DNA from: Nymphaea colorata
Lineage: Eukaryota > Streptophyta > Magnoliopsida > Nymphaeales > Nymphaeaceae
Assembly (NCBI RefSeq): GCF_008831285.2
Contig: NC_045147.1
Coordinates: 20,402,581 to 20,466,580, forward strand
Reading direction: 5' to 3'
DNA: 64,000 nucleotides
Shown here one piece after another: positions 58,101 through 64,000 of the stretch. Each line of letters starts with the position of its first letter. The first letter of the stretch is position 1. The notes under the pieces are model-generated. The model was not told the origin of the DNA and searched no databases. It worked only from the letters and a program-made list of their open reading frames with translations. The translations under genes were made by a program, and so were the position numbers.

Positions 58101-59168
58101 GAAGGGTAATGTAGATACACCACAACTCCCCCCTCCCAGATCTCCAAGGCAGAAGGAAGGAGAAAGGAGAGGCGTTAGCTCACCAGAGCGAAGAGTCGTG
58201 TGAGAGATGCTGGAGGGTGGCGTCCCTTTCGCTTTCCCGGACAAGAGCGAATAGCAGATGCCACGTCCACGTTGCCTCTGGACCTCGGCCACCAGCCTTG
58301 ATTGTCTTACGCCTGCAGTCAACTATCATTCCTACCGCGCAAGGCAGAGAGGGGCTTGACCAAGGAAAGGAGGATTCAGGGAAGTCAAGCTCCCACCAAT
58401 TATGGTGCCAGTTGTAAATGAAAGGTGCGTATTAAGTAAATGTCAAAATGATTCCGGACAATAAATTTAATAAGGTTTTACAGGTGGCAGTTCTGCAACT
58501 GTCGAATTTTTTCTTTTTTCTGTTCAAACACACCGCCAAGTCAAGATCTGCTTTAACTTTACGGGATGAAAAGACACTGCGCTCCATATTCTTGATCGCC
58601 GGACCATAAAACGTGATTCTCTCAGGCAAACCAATCGGAGTTTAATTGCGCGAGTCAACCTTGAATCAACTCAATCTATATTGAGACAGATACGGATTAT
58701 TCACGAGTAGACCAACCAACTAACCCTTCATAAAGGTGTGGTAGCAAACCATGTTGATTCGAGCTACAACTACGAGACATAAATTCGCCACATATCTCAT
58801 TAAGAAAAGGGGAAATATAATAAATTACTAAGGTAGAGAGAGTGAGAGAGAATTAAAAATCACACTGGCATGGCCAACTGGCCACTACGAGGAGAGCGGA
58901 TGCTACTCACTGCTTTTAGCTTGTCATGTTTAACTCTGCTCATGACATTACCAAAACAACAGCTCCTGATCGAGGCATGGTGGTCGCCGAGAGCAGTAAC
59001 AGTCACCAAAATGAGATGATGATGATTCTTTGTTCCATTCCGACCACCACCTTCTAAAAGTAATAAGCCGTTTCACCATGATAATGGGTATGACGAGCAT
59101 GACACTGAACAATGGACTTTCCGATCGTTCACATACCAAACAGCTAGCGTCTGCAGGGAATTTACTAC
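55190..59168. other. Intergenic, no gene recognised
   Basis: Several frames of 60-113 codons (for example 55914-56192 and 57981-58322 on the minus strand) show no recognisable domain or consistent splice context. GC content rises at 58040-58400, and (GA)n is present near 58836-58851. It ends at the 3' flank of the START-domain gene. Confidence 0.5.
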
Positions 59169-62100
59169 CTATGACAAATCTGAGAGCGCATCTGTTGCTG
59201 ACCTTTTCTGCGCTTCCTCTCTGATACTTAGAAGATTCAATTCAATCTCGTTGCAGAGTCTTTTCTCCACAAGGCTGACGGGCAACCATAGTTTAGGCTC
59301 CACATCTACGATATACGAAAGGAAAGTTGTTCTTGGAAAGGAAGAGCTATGACTTTCTTCTGCCTGGATGAAGCATCAGAGTCAGAATAACTAATAAAAC
59401 AAGCAGCAGTGGCGTGTGTGAGAGAGAGAGAGAGAAAGAGAAGAGAGTATTTATATAATTATGCAGAGAGAGCATTTATGTAATTATATAGTACAGTACA
59501 ACCATTGACCAGAACAATAATAGATGGACTAACTATCTGATTTTATCAGAACTTCATACTCAAGACCAGGAAATTTAATTGCAAAGGTTGCTTATTTCAG
59601 ACAACAGCAGAAACTGCCATTAGAAAAATGCAACTAACTACTTTGATTTAAAGTATATGAGACGTTGACTGTACCACAAGAAATTAGTATCCATAACGCC
59701 ACCATTAACTTCGATTATAATCATCCAATAGAATTTATTCTAGTGTACCTGGCACATGTATATTATAATACAAGAATGTGGACTGAGGAACCTATTGAAG
59801 ACTAGTCTTTAATTTTTCGTGCTTGGTTCCTGGAGCTATGCCGCTCCTTTCATGAAGGTACAGTAGAAGACTCGTTTGTTCAAAGGCCTGTAGAGCTGAG
59901 ATGGCAGATAATTTCGCCTTAATGAGGTCACAAACAAGAAGGCCGCATGAAGTAGCTTTTTGTCAACTCTAGCTATTTGTTCAATAGTTGGCTGACTCAC
60001 CGAGTTGGCTTGGGAATCGAGTCAGCTCGGATTGCTAAAAAGCCTAGCCATGATTCAAGGTTGTCCCAGCTGGCCCCTAACTCGGCCTGACTCGCCCTTG
60101 ACTTGGCCCTAACTTGCCCAATTTAGGTTATTTCAAAACTCAACCGAGTCGATGAGTCAACTCGCTGACCCGATGACCCGGTCATCTGTCAATCCAAGTC
60201 CAGGTCATGGGTTTGCCAAATATGATTTGTTCCTTTCTAGCATCTTAAGCCCCTGAGAGCCACAATTGGAGTTCTTGACCTTCGCATTGAGCTGAAGCTT
60301 TTGATTGGATAAGGGCAATCACAACCTACTTACCACTGACATTCCACAAGGTCGTCACATCCTCTCTTATCACACAGGATGGTTCACATTTGCAATTCTA
60401 GCGAGGACCACTTGCTTTTCCTATTGGCCTCCTAGCTTAGCTAAGAGACGGATATTCTACCTTCGATCATCATGAGCGGCTGGAACTCATTATCATTAGA
60501 CAGATTTGAAGAATCATGACAAAAAAGTTTGGGTTTTCACATTTTCCGCTCTACACCATTTCGCAGACCATTTAGCAAAAGGAGGAAAAGGTTTGACCCA
60601 ACTCGTTATTGATTATTTTAGCAAAGCTTCAAATGGACTTTTTAGTTCTAGGTTCTAAGGTGCCATTAGGTGTTGACAAGAGTAACAATTGAAAATCCTT
60701 ACTTGTACCATGGACCATGTGCCTCGAAATAACTGAAAATCTCCTTCAATCATGGTAAAATCAATATTTCTCCTTCTGCCAAATGGAAGAAGCTCAAGAT
60801 CATTCTCGTAACAGTCCATGGTCCCCTTTGCGTTAAACTTAAACCCAAAAGCAAGGCTCTGCTGACCAATCTGTTTAAGGGCAGAATGTTTCCTTTAGAA
60901 AATCATACCAAACGATGCCATATGCATACCTTTAATCTGTATAAGCAAAATAGCAAATAAAAGCATGCAATCACGTCTAAAGGATGATAATAGCAACAAC
61001 AGAGATGGAGAAAAAAACAATTTAGCACACCATATGGCACCATGAAGTACAAAAAAGCATGAATGTGCCATAGTTTTCATAAGAGCTACGTTATCATTAA
61101 ATGGACAATTTTAATTGTCATGTGTCACCCTAAGTCAACAAAAAGATAAACTTAAAAGCCGGTTGCAACCAAATAAGGAGAAAAGGTGCTGCTTGAAATA
61201 GCCAATACAATAGTTTCACAACAATACCAACAAGAGATTTATTCCAAAGACCCTCGGCCGCGAAGCTCTGTTTGGGAGATTTACGTAACAGGAAATTGAA
61301 GAAGATTTACCGACTTCATAGTTGTTATTTGCTTGCAAAAATAACAGCTTCCAAAAGTAACCCAAGATTAAAACTTTATTCTCCACAATCTTAATTCTAA
61401 GGCCAGTAAAAAATACAAACTGAAATATTGAGAAATAGTACACACTGACATGAATCCAAGGACGTTATTAGCACAGAATTCTTATGAACTTTTCCATTCT
61501 GGATCATCCAAAGTTCTCACACCTTTGTCTTCCAAAAAACAAACAAAAAACCAACAGCCATCTTGATAAATTAAAGTGATTTATGATTGGCTATTAACTT
61601 TGACATGAAGTTGAAAGAACATTATCATACTCACGTTGATTAAGTGAACATCTATAAGCATTATCATTCGCTTAGTCTCCTTATGCCATCATATTTTATA
61701 TGGTACACTTGCTTATCAGCATTTAAAATTGTTAAAGCCATTTAAGTGAACTAACAATAGTCAAGAATTAGGATGTTATCCTTCCCTTCCCTATTCAGTT
61801 TAACACTGTTCCATTTCTGTAAGATTAGAATATTAGATGGTAAGATGGCAACTGTTCATAATAAAACATATGGGAGAAGGAACACTTGGGCCATTGAGTG
61901 TCCAATATTGACTTTAAGGTTGCAGACACTTAATCATACTAGTCTTATGCAGGTATCTACATGCAAAACAATCCACACTAGTGAAGTACTTGGATTCACC
62001 ATTCTTTCCAAAATTGGCAAAATGATTTGTTGGTGCACATCTCAGACATGCAAGATCTTCCATTACTTTTTCAGCACTGCATAAAACATAGCCGAAGGCA

Positions 62101-63613
62101 GTCAAAATCCTAAAACGCTGAAATATGTTATCAGATTACATACACGTGCTATCACTAACTATGAGTTTGATTTCCATAGATCATCCAAAATAAGATATGT
62201 CTGCAACTGCATTCAAGTCAGGCCACATTAACCCTTTCATGCGATAGACAATCATTCTGAAGTGCTAAATTTCCCCAATTCCAACGTTTTTCATGTGCAA
62301 ATCCTTGTTTGTCTTAGCTATCACCAATCATCAGTGTGTCCACGATTGATGTATCCCTAAAAATGCTGCATAAGTGAAGTGGTTTATTTACACCATATTC
62401 ACTCACAAGGCCTGCTAAGGGTGCTCCATCAACAGGACATTCCTTATCCAAAAAAACGAACGACACAGAGCTAGAAACATATGGACAAAAGAGATTGGTT
62501 TATCTATGTTTCAGGGGCCCAAAAAAGCATGATTATCAGACTGGCTACACTTCCTCCATGGTAAGCTAACTCACAAGGGCTTCGGAAAATTGCTCTCTAA
62601 GCAACTATAATGGCCACAGGGCTACAAATAATGCACCACTCAGGTTCAAAAAGCATCTAAAATGGACAATCGCGTTAGCGAAACACAACAGGTACATATT
62701 GGGATCTTTCAGTATGTGACAGTGAACAAAGTTTCGGAAGGAAATGCTCAGACGACAAGTTCGCGGACAACATAACAATGAATAATAGCACCAAATTAAT
62801 TAGCAAACCTGACAATTGACACTCACTCGAGTCCCTTATGCAATTGGAGCCAAGGGCTCAAATGCGATATACTCTATACTGATGGACATAAGTGACCAAT
62901 TTATAAAATTAGAAGGAGAATACAAGCAATTAAACTAATATTCGCTTCTCAGTAGCATGCTAGAAGATCTAGTATGACAATTTGTTTCATATGATCTCGT
63001 AGTACTGCTCAAGAAATCACCATTTAATACATGACAAGATTCAAACTTATTTCAAGAAAGATTGCAAAAGACTTCAGTAGTTTGCCTTAAATTCACTTGA
63101 AGCATCTGCCGAATCAGCAACTTACAAGTTGGATAAGGAAAACTACTAAGTAGATAATCGACTCCGAAATTGAAAATTCAAGAAAAGATGAGAACGGAAA
63201 CCTGGAACATCCTAACGAATCCGCCGCTCCTCTCGATCAACCGGCAGACGGCCAGCCCAGGGATGAAATCTATCAGGCGTTCGTAGTCCGTCAAGACGTC
63301 CCACACGGCCTCGAGACTTGTCGCAATACGGACCCTAGCCCGGACTCTCCGGCGGTTCCTGCCGGACTTCTCGATCTTTATAAAGAAGGCATCGCCACCG
63401 GGCGGAACCGATCCCGACGGCGAGACGGACGTCTCTTCTTCCTCATCTCGTTCACTGACGATGAGATCAACGGGGGGGAATCGGAGGGACGGGAACCCAG
63501 GACTCGTCCGACGGAAGAGAAGGGGGCTTCCGCGCGTTGGCGATGGGGAAGATGGTGAAGGAAGAGAGACGAACCACCAGGGGGTTTGATAAATCGAAGG
63601 AAGGAAAAGGCAT
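59169..63613 (-). CDS. START/COQ10-like (polyketide cyclase/lipid transport) protein, probably plastid-targeted
   Basis: Exons are 63202-63613, 60703-60870 and 59169-59363, with GT-AG borders and phase 0 at both introns. Exon 1 encodes a Ser/Pro/hydroxylated N-terminus resembling a chloroplast transit peptide (MPFPSFDLSNPLVV), an acidic stretch (ERDEEEET) and the domain start (FFIKIEKSG, EAVWDVLTDYERLIDFIPGL). Exon 2 gives IGQQSLAFGFKFNAKG and the motif FQLFRGTW. Exon 3 gives TTFLSYIVDVEPKLWLPVSLVEKRLC. The order matches plant SRPBCC/COQ10-like proteins that bind a lipid or isoprenoid in a hydrophobic pocket. Within exon 1 the N-terminal frame and the domain frame differ by one base at a run of seven G (63472-63478, plus strand). 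With six the frame would be continuous for 257 residues. This is either a sequencing or assembly error or a real frameshift. The start at 63613 is inferred; a TATA box lies near 63715-63721. Confidence 0.82.
59990..60210. repeat. ACTCG/GAGTC-rich repetitive segment in intron 2 of the START gene
   Basis: Many alternations of GAGTC, ACTCG and GACCCG over about 200 bp, a composition typical of dispersed plant repeats rather than intron background. Downstream, about 60553-60590 reads HHFADHLAKGGKG on the plus strand, weakly like the end of a LINE-encoded RNase H. Limits and family are uncertain. Confidence 0.35.
60871..63201 (-). other. Intron 1 of the START-domain gene (2.3 kb)
   Basis: Lies between the donor at 63201-63200 and the acceptor just before 60870. 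AT-rich, with no recognised gene on either strand. Confidence 0.6.
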
Positions 63614-63714
63614 TTCTGTCGTCCTGGCGAGGGTCGCTGCGATAGGAAAGCGGCGCGTAGAGGACCGGAGAGATAAAGAGGGTGCGCGCCATCTGCGCGA
63701 CTCCGGCGGACGGA

Positions 63715-63721
63715 TTTTATA
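63715..63721 (-). promoter_or_regulatory. TATA box of the START-domain gene
   Basis: TATAAAA on the minus strand, about 100 bp upstream of the chosen ATG at 63613. It overlaps a farther upstream in-frame ATG (63727), which argues against that ATG as the start. An out-of-frame ATG at 63692 lies between them. Confidence 0.5.
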
Positions 63722-64000
63722 GGGCAAACTGGTGGGCGTTCCCGGCGATTTTGAAGGGAATGGCGCGCAAGGGTATTTATGTCATTTAACTGTAAAAGCG
63801 TCTAATCGGTTGGTGCAGAAGGCGCCCCGGCGTGCAGGGGCGTTTCCATTATCAGCCCAAATGACGAAACTACCATCCACTTTATCTTCTTTGACGAAGG
63901 CATCTTTTCCTTCTTTGGGTTTTCGTTCACTGGCTCGTCAAATATCACGTTAAATGGCGAACTCGCGAAGCGTCACGAAAGAACCGAGTCCGTCCGACGT
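63722..64000. other. Upstream flank, no gene recognised
   Basis: GC-moderate DNA upstream of the START gene. Only one short frame (63732-63953, plus) is present, without a recognisable motif. Confidence 0.5.

Noticed and set aside
63693-63727. Start of the START-domain protein at the ATG at 63727
   Set aside because: The TATA box overlaps this position, so transcription most likely begins downstream of it. The ATG at 63613 gives a transit-peptide-like N-terminus.

Overview
This window looks like nuclear DNA of a flowering plant. It holds spliced genes with GT-AG introns, plant-specific families (CASP-like membrane proteins, isoprenylated heavy-metal-associated proteins, a POLTERGEIST-type PP2C, a stand-alone NUP98), AT-rich intergenic DNA, long (TA)n tracts and many decayed duplicates. 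The species cannot be fixed from the sequence alone.

Layout. 1-3.3 kb: no gene recognised. 3.36-9.72 kb (minus strand): a CASP-like cluster with two intact three-exon genes (3360-4565 and 8388-9718) and, between them, a copy of only exon 1 plus promoter (5996-6259). 12.06-14.44 kb: a degenerate GC-richer tandem repeat, with an exact 207-bp higher-order period in its core. It is split by an 890-bp PIF/Harbinger-like element (12320-13209) that contains one exon of a kelch-type acyl-CoA-binding protein gene. 15.45-18.07 kb: decayed, rearranged relics of the CASP-like locus. 20.69-22.05 and 28.48-31.27 kb (plus strand): two paralogous HIPP genes, each with a first coding exon that is only the ATG. 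Between them lie duplicated intergenic blocks, including pieces that match the last exon and 3' flank of the PP2C gene further along. 32.60-41.01 kb (minus): a complete 12-exon NUP98 gene (988 codons), with a decayed copy of its 5' end at about 44.46-44.92 kb. 43.17-43.36 kb: a small solo-LTR-like element with a perfect 5-bp target duplication. 48.30-53.52 kb (minus): a complete four-exon POL/PLL-type PP2C gene (937 codons). 59.17-63.61 kb (minus): a three-exon START/COQ10-like (polyketide cyclase) gene with a one-base frame inconsistency in a seven-base homopolymer.

The genes do not form a pathway; this is an ordinary plant gene neighbourhood. I see no convincing new multi-gene system. The most interesting material is structural: the both-strand-open 207-bp repeat, the element carrying an acyl-CoA-binding-protein exon, the PP2C tail fragments spread through the HIPP cluster, the NUP98 5' duplicate, and the CASP-like proteins that lack the family's usual charged membrane residues. 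Exon boundaries were placed by eye from splice sites, reading phase and family resemblance.
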